Positions 28,064-35,873 are shown, counted from the stretch's first letter. The stretch: DNA of 64,000 nucleotides from Polyangiaceae bacterium (GCA_041389725.1 JAWKRG010000002.1:1550001-1614000); one strand, 5' to 3'. A program made the numbers and translations. The notes: generated from the sequence alone by a model not told the origin.

Positions 28064-28121
28064 GGTTTTGTTGGGGCTTGCCGTCCCTGACGTCATCGGC
28101 CCTTCGCTCTGTCAGGCGCGG
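28064..28121. repeat. Dispersed repeat, copy 2
   Basis: The same 60-bp sequence as 22449-22512: GGGGCTTGCCGTCCCTGACG and TCATCGGCCCTTCGCTCTGT are shared with a handful of changes. It abuts the 15-bp tandem repeat. Confidence 0.7.
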
Positions 28122-28122
28122 A

Positions 28123-28181
28123 GCGCGGTTGTGTCGGGCGCGGTTGTGTCGGGCGCGGTTGTGTCGGGCGCGGTTGTGTCG
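28123..28181. repeat. Tandem repeat, four copies of a 15-bp unit
   Basis: GCGCGGTTGTGTCGG is repeated at 28123, 28138, 28153 and 28168 with no mismatch until the last base of the fourth copy. It lies between the TetR gene and the TOPRIM-like gene. ORFs across it (such as His-Asn-Arg-Ala repeats on the minus strand) are artefacts of the 15-bp period. Confidence 0.9.
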
Positions 28182-28234
28182 AGGCACTCCACCGCGAGCG
28201 GCGCCACCTCGAGCGGCAGCCGCACCGCGCCCGG

Positions 28235-28669
28235 CTACGGGACTTCGCGATCGGCGACAGGATCGCGCGGCGGTGTCAACGCCGTCCGCGCGCGGTCGAG
28301 CCAGCGGCGAAGCGACGTGGCATCGTCGGGCAGTCGGTCGAGGTCAGCCTTGGTCGCCACGTCTCGGGAGAACACGAGTACGTCGCAGTTCGCCTCTTTC
28401 GCTTCCAGCGCCAACTTGAGCACGCGCTTCGCGTCGTTCGCACCCTTTCCGACCTGAAGCTGCTTGACATGGCGCCACTCACACGCCGCCGCGACGTGCC
28501 AATCAGGACCGGTACGACGCGCATCGTCTGGTCTCGAACTGGCTGTGCTGACATTTCGCAGCAGGCTTTCCAACACTCCAGGTTGGTCCTCGGATTGGTG
28601 TACGGGATCCCCGGCGCGACTGCCGAGTTCGGTCCTGCCTTCCCCGCACAGGAAGATCCGCAACGTCAT
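28235..28669 (-). CDS. Small TOPRIM/DUF4276-like protein coupled to AAA ATPase
   Basis: 144 residues. It opens 'MTLRIFLCGEGRTELG', which resembles the Glu-containing first strand of TOPRIM-like (DUF4276) proteins ('..VEG.TE..'). A later strand 'CDVLVFSRDVATKAD' sits where the acidic DxD would be, but only one Asp of that pair is kept. Length is short for the family, so it may be degenerate. The ATG overlaps the ATPase stop in an ATGA (28666-28669), so translation is coupled. ATPase plus TOPRIM pairs are the pattern of OLD-type and PARIS-type defence systems; assignment to that group is inference. Confidence 0.6.
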   Translation of the reverse strand: MTLRIFLCGEGRTELGSRAGDPVHQSEDQPGVLESLLRNVSTASSRPDDARRTGPDWHVAAACEWRHVKQLQVGKGANDAKRVLKLALEAKEANCDVLVFSRDVATKADLDRLPDDATSLRRWLDRARTALTPPRDPVADREVP

Positions 28670-29707
28670 GCGTGCGGCTTTCCCTCGAGCAGCGCAGCTT
28701 CGGTCTCGCCATCGGCGTAGCTGACCCAGAGCTCACCCAAGGAGTAGACGGCTGAACGCTCTTCGAAGTTGTGCGTGTCTCTCAGGGGGGTAACTTGGGT
28801 TCCCACGTCGTTCGAGGGCCTGGTCACGACGCTCGCTTCATCGGGTTCGAGTTCGTTGACCACCAGAGGGCTGTGGGTGGCAAGGAGCACCTGGGTGTGC
28901 TCGGACACCCTGCGCAACACCTTCATCACGTCGCGAATGCGCGCGGGATGAAGGCCGTTCTCGGGCTCCTCGATCAGCAGCAGCGACGTGGGTGCCAAGT
29001 ACGGCAGAATGGCGAAGGCCAGGTAGTAGAGCAAGCCTTCGCTCATGTGGGCGGCGTCGACTTGCGTTCCGTCGGTCAGCTCGACGCGCAGCGCCTTTCT
29101 GTCGCTGCTGACGTTGATCAGGCGGAGATTCTTGACCGTAGGGAACAAGCCGATGAGGTCGGCCCGGAGACGGGTGAACTCCTCGACTTGCCTGGAGACG
29201 ATAGCGTCCAAGGCGGCCGCAAGCCCCACTCCACGCTCGTCCAGGTCAATCGGGACTCCTTCCACGATCAGTGCGCCGGGGGCCCGAAGGTTGTCGGGCT
29301 CCAGGCGAAACATGCGAGCGGCTCGAAGCGCCTGCTGGACAATCGGGACGCGCTCGATCTTGCTGCGCTCGTGCGGCTCGAAGTCCACGTCAGCAAGGTC
29401 AGGGTCGGCGTATTCGACGAACTCGGCGTTGATGCCAGTGCGGACGGTCCACACACGGCCGGCAACCGTTGCCGACAGCTCGAACTCGGGGCGACGTGCT
29501 GCCGCCATCGCAGCTTGCAGCGGCTTGGACTCGACCAGCGGCCGCGGGGCGGCCCAATGCGCCAAGGTCTCCACGGCCCGCAGAATCGTGCTCTTCCCGC
29601 TGTCGTTTGGACCGATCAGGGCATGCAGGGGCGTCAAACTTGACGGTCGCGTCGCGGACGCAGCCGTAGCCGCGAATCCTGAGCTCCTCCAAATAGGGAC
29701 GGTCCAT
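28666..29707 (-). pseudogene. AAA ATPase (OLD/AAA_21-like), +1 frameshift near its start
   Basis: The open frame 29637-28666 carries Walker A 'IGPNDSGKST', an ABC-like 'MSEGLLYYLAFAIL' signature, Walker B 'LLLIEEPENGLHP' and 'VLLATHSPLVV' (H-loop), with the usual RecF/OLD-type core. It lacks the N-terminal strand that such proteins have before Walker A. That strand is present in another frame from ATG 29707 ('MDRPYLEELRIRGYGCVRDATVKF'). Skipping one T in 'AAGTTTGACG' near 29640 joins '..DATVK' directly to 'LTPLHALIGPNDSGKS', which reads as normal family sequence. The gene is therefore broken by one extra base, or the base is an error. It is upstream partner of the TOPRIM-like gene. Confidence 0.72.
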
Positions 29708-29815
29708 CCGTCCGCTACGGTACACCTGTTGCGCGCCGGGCGCCAAACGTGGTGCCCTGCCCCGTCAGAGATGAGAGGCGGGGCGATCGAAGAACTAGGT
29801 GACTGCGGCGTGCCG

Positions 29816-30865
29816 CTACTTGGAATTACGACGTCGTCGCAGACCCAGCGCGAGGCCGAGCAAGGCGAGGGCGGTGGTTGGCATCGGGGATGACGAGCCG
29901 CTCAGGTTGCAACCGCCACCGCTGTCAGAGCTAGAACCCGCGCTTGGCGTGGAAGTGGGCGTACCGGTATCCCAGGGCGGAGAAGTGTCGGCGCCGTCGG
30001 CCTTGCCAGCGCAGTACAGCTTGATCGACGTGCACCACTCGATCTTCTGGCTGACGTCGACAGGCGGCGCTTCCGGCACGGCGATGGCGTTCGGGTTTCC
30101 CGCGCATACGTCGGTGGCGGGTGCGTCCGGATCGACGACCAAGGTGGTGTAGAACTGATTCTCGATCGCTGGCACCATGATGGCGTTGTCCCAGCGTCGA
30201 TCGATGCCGTTCCAGGTATCCGCACTCTTCAAGAAGTCACACACGCCGCCGCGGGGCGGAAAGAACTGGGCAACCTGCTCGTTGTCCGCTTTGAACATCT
30301 TGAAGGAGCTGGTCTCGAGACCTGCGCCTTCGAAGGCCGTGACGAAAGCATCGAAAGTGAGCACAGTCTCCTGCTCGGCGCACTGCACGGCCGCGGGCTG
30401 GATGTCCGGGCTGGACTCGGTATCGAGACACGAATCCGAAAGCGAGAGCCAAGCGTGCTGGTCGTTGGGCACGCCGCTGTGAGCGCAGTTGTCCTGAACC
30501 GTGTGCAGCGTTCGACCGAGGGCCTTGGCGATGTCCGCCAGCGACTGGGTGCTCTGAGTCGCGTTTGCAGCGGCGAGCCGCGTGCGTAGCTCGGTCGCCA
30601 GCGTGTGCACGCGCGTGGTCACGGCCAGGGCTGCATCGCAGTGGGGCTGCCCCACTTCTGGCTGGGCGTGGGCCGCCATGTCATCCCACTCGTAGCGGTC
30701 AACGTTGTAGGCGGCGACCGCTACCTCGTCACAGAAGTCCGTCGGGAGGCCCGCCTTGCGACACGCCGAATCGCTCAGTGCTTTGTGCTTGCTCTGCGCG
30801 AGGCCGAAGGCAGCAGACGAAAGGGAAAGGATGGCCAGGGAGGGAAGCAGGATGAAGGCTCGCAT
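29816..30865 (-). CDS. Secreted protein with MYXO-CTERM-type sorting tail
   Basis: 349 residues with an N-terminal signal ('FILLPSLAILSLSSAAFGLAQ'). The middle has 'LGRTLHTVQDNCAHSGVPNDQHAWLSLSD', a His/Asp pattern like the metal sites of zinc-dependent phospholipase C/S1-P1-type proteins. The C-terminus is a Thr/Ser/Pro/Gly spacer, then 'GGGCNLSG', a hydrophobic stretch 'TTALALLGLALGL' and 'RRRRNSK': the Cys-hydrophobic-Arg tripartite signal of MYXO-CTERM, which directs surface anchoring in myxobacteria. About ten Cys suggest disulphides. Zinc phospholipase-like activity is only a possibility. Confidence 0.82.
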   Translation of the reverse strand: MRAFILLPSLAILSLSSAAFGLAQSKHKALSDSACRKAGLPTDFCDEVAVAAYNVDRYEWDDMAAHAQPEVGQPHCDAALAVTTRVHTLATELRTRLAAANATQSTQSLADIAKALGRTLHTVQDNCAHSGVPNDQHAWLSLSDSCLDTESSPDIQPAAVQCAEQETVLTFDAFVTAFEGAGLETSSFKMFKADNEQVAQFFPPRGGVCDFLKSADTWNGIDRRWDNAIMVPAIENQFYTTLVVDPDAPATDVCAGNPNAIAVPEAPPVDVSQKIEWCTSIKLYCAGKADGADTSPPWDTGTPTSTPSAGSSSDSGGGCNLSGSSSPMPTTALALLGLALGLRRRRNSK

Positions 30866-31039
30866 TTTGGGCCGGAATTATGGCAGACGCCTGGACCGTT
30901 GTCGGGCAATTCGTGATTCTCATGGAGAATTGACTGGATCGGAATCGCCGTACCGCGTGAGTCCGCGCGCGCCAGATCTGCGCACACCCGCCGCCCGAGT
31001 CGGACACTCCCCCGTGGGCGCTGTGGTACAGACGTGAAC

Positions 31040-31258
31040 ATGGTAACCGGTGGCGGATTGGGCGGTGCTGTGGTGATCCTGCTGTTGCTCGCGTTGGGCT
31101 TGCCCGCGCCGCTTGGGGCAGCAGCGATTGGAATGGGCGCGGGTTGGTTTCTCGGAGCAACGGTGACCGCGTCGGGGCCAGTAGCGGTGCAAGCGATGCC
31201 CGTCCCCCCGCCGCCTCCGCCCACTGTGATGCCGGCGAATCCCGCGCCTCCCCCGTGA
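31040..31258 (+). CDS. Short hydrophobic protein with Pro-rich tail (doubtful)
   Basis: About 72 residues: a hydrophobic segment 'AVVILLLLALGLPAPLGAAAIGMGAGWFLG', then a Pro-rich tail. An upstream GTG at 31034 is also in frame. No family is recognised and no strong ribosome site is seen. It could be a small membrane protein or a chance ORF. Confidence 0.35.
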   Translation: MVTGGGLGGAVVILLLLALGLPAPLGAAAIGMGAGWFLGATVTASGPVAVQAMPVPPPPPPTVMPANPAPPP

Positions 31259-31291
31259 CAAGACAGCGGCAAGAAGGCTGAGGCTACCGCT

Positions 31292-31909
31292 TCACTTCTC
31301 GTCTTCGTAGATCATCCGCGCACGCAGCTTGTACTTGAGGCTCTTCGTTGCGTTCTTGCCGTGCAGCACCACGGTGATGATCTTGCCCTTGGCGCCATCG
31401 ATCTTGACCGTTCTGGTTTCACCGTCCTTGTCTTCCTTGTCGATCACGAAGGACGTCACGGGCCTTGCCTTGCCGTTCTCGGGAACCTCGCACACCACGA
31501 CCTTGGCTTTGCCGTTGCGGTCCAACTTCTTGAACTCGATCTCGACAGGGTTCACCGCCGGAATGCCTGAGATGAACATGCGCTCGGAAATCCCGACCAG
31601 GGTGCCGTCCTGCCAGGCGTCGAAGTCCATGCGCCGCGGGCCGATGCGCGCCCAAGAGTCGTCCTTGGCGAGCATGTTCCATATCTTGACGCCTGTTGCG
31701 ATGAGCTTGATGGCCGCGATGGCCGTCGCACCGTAGGGTCCGCTCTTTGCGATGGCCTGCTTCACTGCTGCGGGCGTGTTCTTCCATACCTTGGCCGTCG
31801 TATTGGCCACGGTCTGGCAGGAATCCGCACGCGCCTCTCGCGCCGGCACGATCAGCACCAAGCCGAAAAACAACCCAATCGCCGCACTCTTGGTTCGCAC
31901 TTTGTCCAT
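31292..31909 (-). CDS. Secreted protein of unknown family
   Basis: 205 residues with a clear Sec signal peptide ('AAIGLFFGLVLIVPAREARA|DSC'). The mature N-terminal part is helical ('PAAVKQAIAKSGPYGATAIAAIKLIATGVKIWNML'). The C-terminal part is beta-rich and Lys/Asp-rich ('VEIEFKKLDRNGKAKVVVCEV', 'ETRTVKIDGAKGKIITVVLHGKN'). The ATG at 31909 is the only good start. No family is recognised and no neighbour suggests a role. Confidence 0.65.
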   Translation of the reverse strand: MDKVRTKSAAIGLFFGLVLIVPAREARADSCQTVANTTAKVWKNTPAAVKQAIAKSGPYGATAIAAIKLIATGVKIWNMLAKDDSWARIGPRRMDFDAWQDGTLVGISERMFISGIPAVNPVEIEFKKLDRNGKAKVVVCEVPENGKARPVTSFVIDKEDKDGETRTVKIDGAKGKIITVVLHGKNATKSLKYKLRARMIYEDEK

Positions 31910-32067
31910 GCTTGGAGGATGACAGCGCTGCGTCTAGCCGCGCCTTATTTGGGCTCGAGCTGCCGCTTAATAAGGGGGAGCGACACGCTTCACCGCTGCG
32001 CGCGCGGCGAATCCCTGCCCACCATCGAAATGCCGACGCCTCGCGACGAGGAGTGAAGGTTCCGACC

Positions 32068-32136
32068 ATGCCTCTTGACCGCAACGGTCGGCGAGTTATC
32101 ATTGGCGAAGCGACCAAGGTGGTGACGGGCTTCTAG
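32068..32136 (+). CDS. Possible 22-residue ORF with a KOW-like phrase
   Basis: ATG 32068 is preceded by GAAGG about 11 bases upstream. The product reads 'MPLDRNGRRVIIGEATKVVTGF', which resembles the 'D.NGR.V.VGD.V.V' opening of small SH3-like proteins, but it stops after 22 residues. It may be a remnant or chance. Position 31910-32067 shows nothing else. Confidence 0.2.
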   Translation: MPLDRNGRRVIIGEATKVVTGF

Positions 32137-32230
32137 ATTCAGTTCTTGTTTTCACAATCCGCGCAGAAACCAGCGTGCCGCAGCGAATGCGAGAGACCTG
32201 GTTTCCGCTGGTTCTTGCCTGTCGATTGCC

Positions 32231-32259
32231 TTTGGGGGTGATCCCCGATCGGGTATCAT
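32231..32259 (+). promoter_or_regulatory. Candidate promoter of the tRNA-like gene
   Basis: TTTGGG (32231-32236), a 17-base spacer and TATCAT (32254-32259) lie 14 bases before the tRNA-like sequence. Agreement with the -10 consensus is good and with the -35 weak. Confidence 0.35.
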
Positions 32260-32273
32260 CGAGCGCCATTCAC

Positions 32274-32349
32274 CGCGGGGTAGTAGGAGTGGTCCCTACA
32301 CCGGGATAGCCTCCCGGAGAGGCTCGTTCGATTCGAGTCCCCGCAACCA
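32274..32349 (+). tRNA. tRNA-like gene with initiator-type acceptor, odd anticodon loop
   Basis: 76 bases fold as a full cloverleaf. The acceptor is CGCGGGG (32274-32280) against CCCCGCA (32339-32345), with C1 opposite A72, the mismatch that marks bacterial initiator tRNA. T8 and A9 follow, then D-stem GTAG/CTAC. The anticodon stem CCGGG/CCCGG has three G:C pairs next to the loop, as in initiators. The T-arm is GCTCG-TTCGATT-CGAGT, then discriminator A and an encoded CCA (32347-32349). The anticodon loop is ATAGCCT, so the anticodon would read AGC, not CAU, and position 37 is C. The stem R11:Y24 pair of initiators is not present. It is either a pseudo-tRNA or an atypical tRNA. Confidence 0.6.
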
Positions 32350-32625
32350 ATCGCGGCACTTTTCGCGGCGGCGAAACAGACGCGCACGAGCGCCGCCGTC
32401 GCTCGCAACCGCTACGAGCGCCTCTCGGAGGAGCGGCGCAACGGCAACTCGGCCGCTTCTCGCAGGAGCGGTGCAACGGCGGCTCAGCTGCTCCTCGCAG
32501 CGCACCTGCCATCACTTCATACCGCGCGCCCTCGGGCGACGCGTTCGGCGGAGCTCCATCCCGGCTGTACGCCCCCGGCGATGCCTGATGCTCCGCTGGC
32601 CAATGACTCAATCAAGGAAATGAAT

Positions 32626-33066
32626 ATGCAGACTACGACTGAAACGACTTCGAACCACGACGCCCACCGCGGCGGCACCGCCTCTCAGCGCCCAGGGATA
32701 TCCTTGGACTTGCCACGACTCCGACGGGACTTGCGCGAACTCGTAGCACGCTCTCTCGAGCTCAAAGCGACGCTCCGCCGCCCGTGGCAGGCACCCATGG
32801 CAGAGCTGCAGAGCGAACTCACCGAAGTGCGACGCTTGACGACCGAACGACTGGTGCTGCTCGCGTGGACGCGGGGCAAACTCCACATCCGCAGCATCCC
32901 CCAGGTGGGGCGCGTGCCCGGCACGGATGACCTGTACGTGCAGGTGCCGGGCACCTACAGCACGAGGCTGGTGCGCTTCACGCCGGAGTCCTATCGCGAT
33001 CTCATTGCAGGTGCGCTGGCGCCCAGCTACGCCCTCGACCCCGTGGAGCCGAGCCATGACGGCTGA
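32626..33066 (+). CDS. Conserved-looking small protein, unknown function
   Basis: About 146 residues from ATG 32626, which has AAGGAA six bases upstream (ATGs at 32581 and 32620 are in the same frame). An N-terminal Thr/His/Arg-rich stretch precedes a helical segment ('LPRLRRDLRELVARSLELKATLRRPW') and a C-terminal beta region ('GKLHIRSIPQVGRVPGTDDLYVQVPGTYSTRLVRFTPESY'). Helix plus small beta domain, no signal. It overlaps the start of the TatD gene by 11 bases, so the two are likely co-transcribed. Region 32350-32625 upstream has short GGAGCGG-type direct repeats only. Confidence 0.55.
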   Translation: MQTTTETTSNHDAHRGGTASQRPGISLDLPRLRRDLRELVARSLELKATLRRPWQAPMAELQSELTEVRRLTTERLVLLAWTRGKLHIRSIPQVGRVPGTDDLYVQVPGTYSTRLVRFTPESYRDLIAGALAPSYALDPVEPSHDG

Positions 33067-33907
33067 TTGCATCGAGTTGGTCGACATCGGCGCGAATCTC
33101 ACCCATCGCAGCTTCAGTGCCGATCTCGACGGCGTGCTGGAGCGCGCGCGGAACGCAGGGGTGCGGCAGCTGGTCGTCACTGGCACGAGCGCTAGTGCCA
33201 GCCGAGCCGCGGCACACCTGGCGCGCACCCACTCGGACCGCTTGTGGTGCACCGCGGGCATTCACCCGCACAACGCCAAGGAGCTGTCCTCGAGCAGCAT
33301 CGCAGCATTGCGTGAGATGGCCACAGCGCCAGGCAGCCGAGTAGTAGCGATTGGCGAATGCGGCCTGGACTTCGACCGTGACTTCTCGCCACGATCCGTG
33401 CAGCGCGAGTGCTTTGCCGCACAACTCGCGCTTGCCGTCGAACTACGGCTCCCAGTGTTCTTGCACGAGCGTGAGGCACACCAGGAGTTCCTGGCGATCT
33501 TGCGAGAACATCGACGAAACCTGGTCGGCGCCGTGGTGCATTGTTTCACCTCGGGGCCTGCCGAACTCGAACGCTACCTCGGCCTCGATTGCCATATCGG
33601 GATCACGGGTTGGATCACGGATCCGCGTCGCGGCGAAGTGCTGCGCCGGGCCGCTGCCCGCATTCCGCTCCCGCGACTGATGCTGGAAACCGACGCGCCC
33701 TTTCTGCTGCCCGCGGGCGCGCGAGCGCTTCGACCGCGGCGCAACGAGCCCGCGTTTCTTCCGCATGTGCTGAACAGCGTGGCCGCCGCGCTCGAGCTGT
33801 CGCCGCGCGACGTCGCTGCACAAACGACGCGAACGGCGCGGCGCTTCTTCGCGTTGACGAACCGTGAGTCGACACAGCGGCAGGGTCGTGCGACGTTACT
33901 CGAATGA
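33056..33907 (+). CDS. TatD-family metal-dependent nuclease
   Basis: About 283 residues. The amidohydrolase-fold motifs are in order: 'LVDIGANLTHRSF' (the HxH site has Asn in place of the first His, as in many TatD proteins), 'GIHPHNAKE', 'AIGECGLDFDRDFSP' (catalytic Glu), 'PVFLHEREAH', 'VVHCFTSG' and 'MLETDAPFL' (metal Asp). The family are Mg2+-dependent 3'-5' DNases/RNases or D-aminoacyl-tRNA/tRNA-editing-like enzymes. The ATG at 33056 overlaps the gene before. Its stop overlaps the next start in ATGA (33904-33907). Confidence 0.9.
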   Translation: MTADCIELVDIGANLTHRSFSADLDGVLERARNAGVRQLVVTGTSASASRAAAHLARTHSDRLWCTAGIHPHNAKELSSSSIAALREMATAPGSRVVAIGECGLDFDRDFSPRSVQRECFAAQLALAVELRLPVFLHEREAHQEFLAILREHRRNLVGAVVHCFTSGPAELERYLGLDCHIGITGWITDPRRGEVLRRAAARIPLPRLMLETDAPFLLPAGARALRPRRNEPAFLPHVLNSVAAALELSPRDVAAQTTRTARRFFALTNRESTQRQGRATLLE

Positions 33908-35010
33908 GCAAAGCTTGGTGGGTGCTGCTCGGCCTGACCGTGGTCGCCGCGGGCTGCGGAAGCGACGACGTATCCTCATCGAGCGGCGGAGGAAGCGCCG
34001 GGGCCGGTGCCACCAGCGGCGGAACGTCGGGCAATGCTGCCCAGGGCGGTTCGAGTGGCAACACGAGTAGTGGCGGGGCCAACTTCGGAGGCAGCATGAG
34101 CGGTGGTTCGCCGGGTATCGGCGGACAGGCTAGCGGCGGCGCGACGGGGAGCGGCGGCGCGACGGGGAGCGGCGGCGCGACGGGGAGCGGCGGCGCGACG
34201 GGGTCGGGCCACAGCCTGCGCTTCCACGGCTTTGGTCAGAACGACGTCGATCGAGTGAAGATCCGCCTGGACGACGAGAACAATGCGCAACCGGGACCGC
34301 CCGTCGACGTGGGCGCTGAGGACTTCACCATCGAGTTTTGGATGCGCGCCGCCGCGACGGACAACACTGCGGCGCAGATCGCGTGCTCGGGCTACGACTG
34401 GATCAGCGGCAACATCGTGGTCGATCGCGATCGCTACAGCCAGGGGCGGGCCTTTGGCATTTCCATTGCGGGAGGGCGGGTCGCCTTCGGCGTGATCAAC
34501 GCCAGCAACTCCTCGACCACCATCTGCGGCACGAGCAATGTACTCGACGACCAATGGCACCACATCGCCGTTCAGCGGCGGCGCTCCGACGGCAGACTTT
34601 GGATCTTCGTCGATGGCGTCAATCAGGCCGAAGCCGATGGCCCAGACGGAGACGTTTCTTACCCCGACAACGGAGTGCCCGGGAACTACTGCGGGGGCCC
34701 CTGCAACTACAGCGATCCCTTCTTGGTCATCGGCGCCGAGAAGCACGATGCTGGTTCGCAGTATCCGTCTTATGCGGGTTACTTCGACGAGCTGCGGGTT
34801 TCGAAGGTCCTGCGCTACGCGACGAACTTTGCCTCGACGAAGAGCGCGTTCGCGCCGGATGCGAATACCGTAGGCCTGTTTCACTTCGACGAGGGAAGCG
34901 GTACGAGCGCCGGCGACAGCTCTGGCGCGGTTGGTGGACCGACGAGCGGTTTGTTGAAGGTTGGGGGCTCCCCGCCTGGTCCCGAGTGGACCGCGCAAAG
35001 CCCCTTCTAG
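33904..35010 (+). CDS. LamG/concanavalin-fold lipoprotein with Gly-rich linker
   Basis: 368 residues. The signal ends 'VVAAGC' (Cys 18). A linker of about 80 Gly/Ser/Ala/Thr residues includes four perfect copies of Ser-Gly-Gly-Ala-Thr-Gly. A LamG-like jelly roll follows: 'VGAEDFTIEFWMRA', 'DDQWHHIAVQRRRSDGRLWIFVDGV', 'GYFDELRVSKVLRY' and 'TVGLFHFDEGSG'. This is the usual laminin-G/concanavalin order and suggests carbohydrate binding at the cell surface. It is translationally coupled to the TatD gene by a 4-base overlap, although no functional link is evident. Confidence 0.85.
   Translation: MSKAWWVLLGLTVVAAGCGSDDVSSSSGGGSAGAGATSGGTSGNAAQGGSSGNTSSGGANFGGSMSGGSPGIGGQASGGATGSGGATGSGGATGSGGATGSGHSLRFHGFGQNDVDRVKIRLDDENNAQPGPPVDVGAEDFTIEFWMRAAATDNTAAQIACSGYDWISGNIVVDRDRYSQGRAFGISIAGGRVAFGVINASNSSTTICGTSNVLDDQWHHIAVQRRRSDGRLWIFVDGVNQAEADGPDGDVSYPDNGVPGNYCGGPCNYSDPFLVIGAEKHDAGSQYPSYAGYFDELRVSKVLRYATNFASTKSAFAPDANTVGLFHFDEGSGTSAGDSSGAVGGPTSGLLKVGGSPPGPEWTAQSPF
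34132..34203 (+). repeat. Four perfect copies of an 18-bp unit in the linker
   Basis: AGCGGCGGCGCGACGGGG occurs at 34132, 34150, 34168 and 34186 without mismatch. The period keeps the frame and adds six residues per copy. Identity at synonymous sites points to recent slippage. Confidence 0.95.
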
Positions 35011-35873
35011 AAACTGCCGCGCAGACTGGCAGCGGCGCCCGCGGGCACGGCGTAGACGCCAACGCGCTCGGCGTCTTTGCCGCTGCCGAGAGCTAGCCAG
35101 GCAGCGGCGCCCCCTGCGACGAGAGCCACCGCCAGAGACACGTCCGCGATGACGAACTTTTGCTGCATCCGATCGTAGTCATCCGGTGGACACCCCGGCG
35201 CGCAGCTGCTTTCGAGATCCGATTGGTCCGACTTTCCGCTCAAAGAGAAGTACGTGAAGCTGCCCAAGCCGACGATCGCCAACCCCCCAAGGGCATACGC
35301 GAGGGGCGGAATGCCGCCTGACGTCGACTCGTCCGGCGCTTCAGTGGGCGGCTTCGGCGTCTCAAGCGACTTCGGCACCAAGTCCACGGTGATGAGCTGG
35401 TTCTTCTGGCCTTCGACGGCGCTGATCGACTTCTTGATCGTCGTGCCGTCGGACGCGCGAAAGGTCAGCTCGTGCAGGCCGGGATTCAGCGGAACGGCGG
35501 TGGCTGGGAGTTTGTCCAGGAAGGGCGCGCCTGCGCGGGTCACTTTCACGGAAAGCGTGGCGCCGTTCTTGTCGCGTGCCTGAAACACCACCGTGGGCAA
35601 ACTCTTGTCCACACTGCGGAGCAGGCCTGCGCACTCTTCGCTGACGACCGAGGGGCAGCTTTCCACCGCGCACTTCACGAAGGCCTCTCGTGCTTCGACC
35701 CACTTGCCCTGCTCGCGCAAGGTCTGACCTTCAGTATGGGCGGCCACGCAGCTTTCCGCGTCTTGGGCCAAAGCGGGGCCCGCAACCGCTGTGGCGAAAA
35801 CGCCCATCAGCACTGCCACTCGTCGCCGCCGCACTGTCGCTGCGGCGCATGCGTTCGATAGGGTACGCGTCAT
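35007..35873 (-). CDS. Secreted/membrane protein with PEGA-like region and two TM helices
   Basis: 288 residues from ATG 35873. A signal peptide ('VLMGVFATAVAGPALAQDA') is followed by a TPR-like Cys-containing segment ('CVAAHTEGQTLREQGKWVEAREAFVKCAVESCPSVV'). Then comes a beta region with 'LPTVVFQARDKNGATLSVKVTRAGAPF' and 'LNPGLHELTFRASDG' (PEGA-like), and two C-terminal hydrophobic segments around a short loop. This architecture is common among myxobacterial proteins linked to Ser/Thr kinases. Its start overlaps the stop of the upstream lipoprotein gene in ATGA (35870-35873), and the kinase gene is next upstream. Confidence 0.78.
   Translation of the reverse strand: MTRTLSNACAAATVRRRRVAVLMGVFATAVAGPALAQDAESCVAAHTEGQTLREQGKWVEAREAFVKCAVESCPSVVSEECAGLLRSVDKSLPTVVFQARDKNGATLSVKVTRAGAPFLDKLPATAVPLNPGLHELTFRASDGTTIKKSISAVEGQKNQLITVDLVPKSLETPKPPTEAPDESTSGGIPPLAYALGGLAIVGLGSFTYFSLSGKSDQSDLESSCAPGCPPDDYDRMQQKFVIADVSLAVALVAGGAAAWLALGSGKDAERVGVYAVPAGAAASLRGSF

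Noticed and set aside
28123..28181. CRISPR-like short repeats
   Set aside because: Units are contiguous with no spacers and there are no cas genes in the window.
32270..32611. A minus-strand ORF with 'WLRGLESNEP' near its end
   Set aside because: The phrase is the antisense of the tRNA-like T-arm and anticodon region; no domain elsewhere in it.
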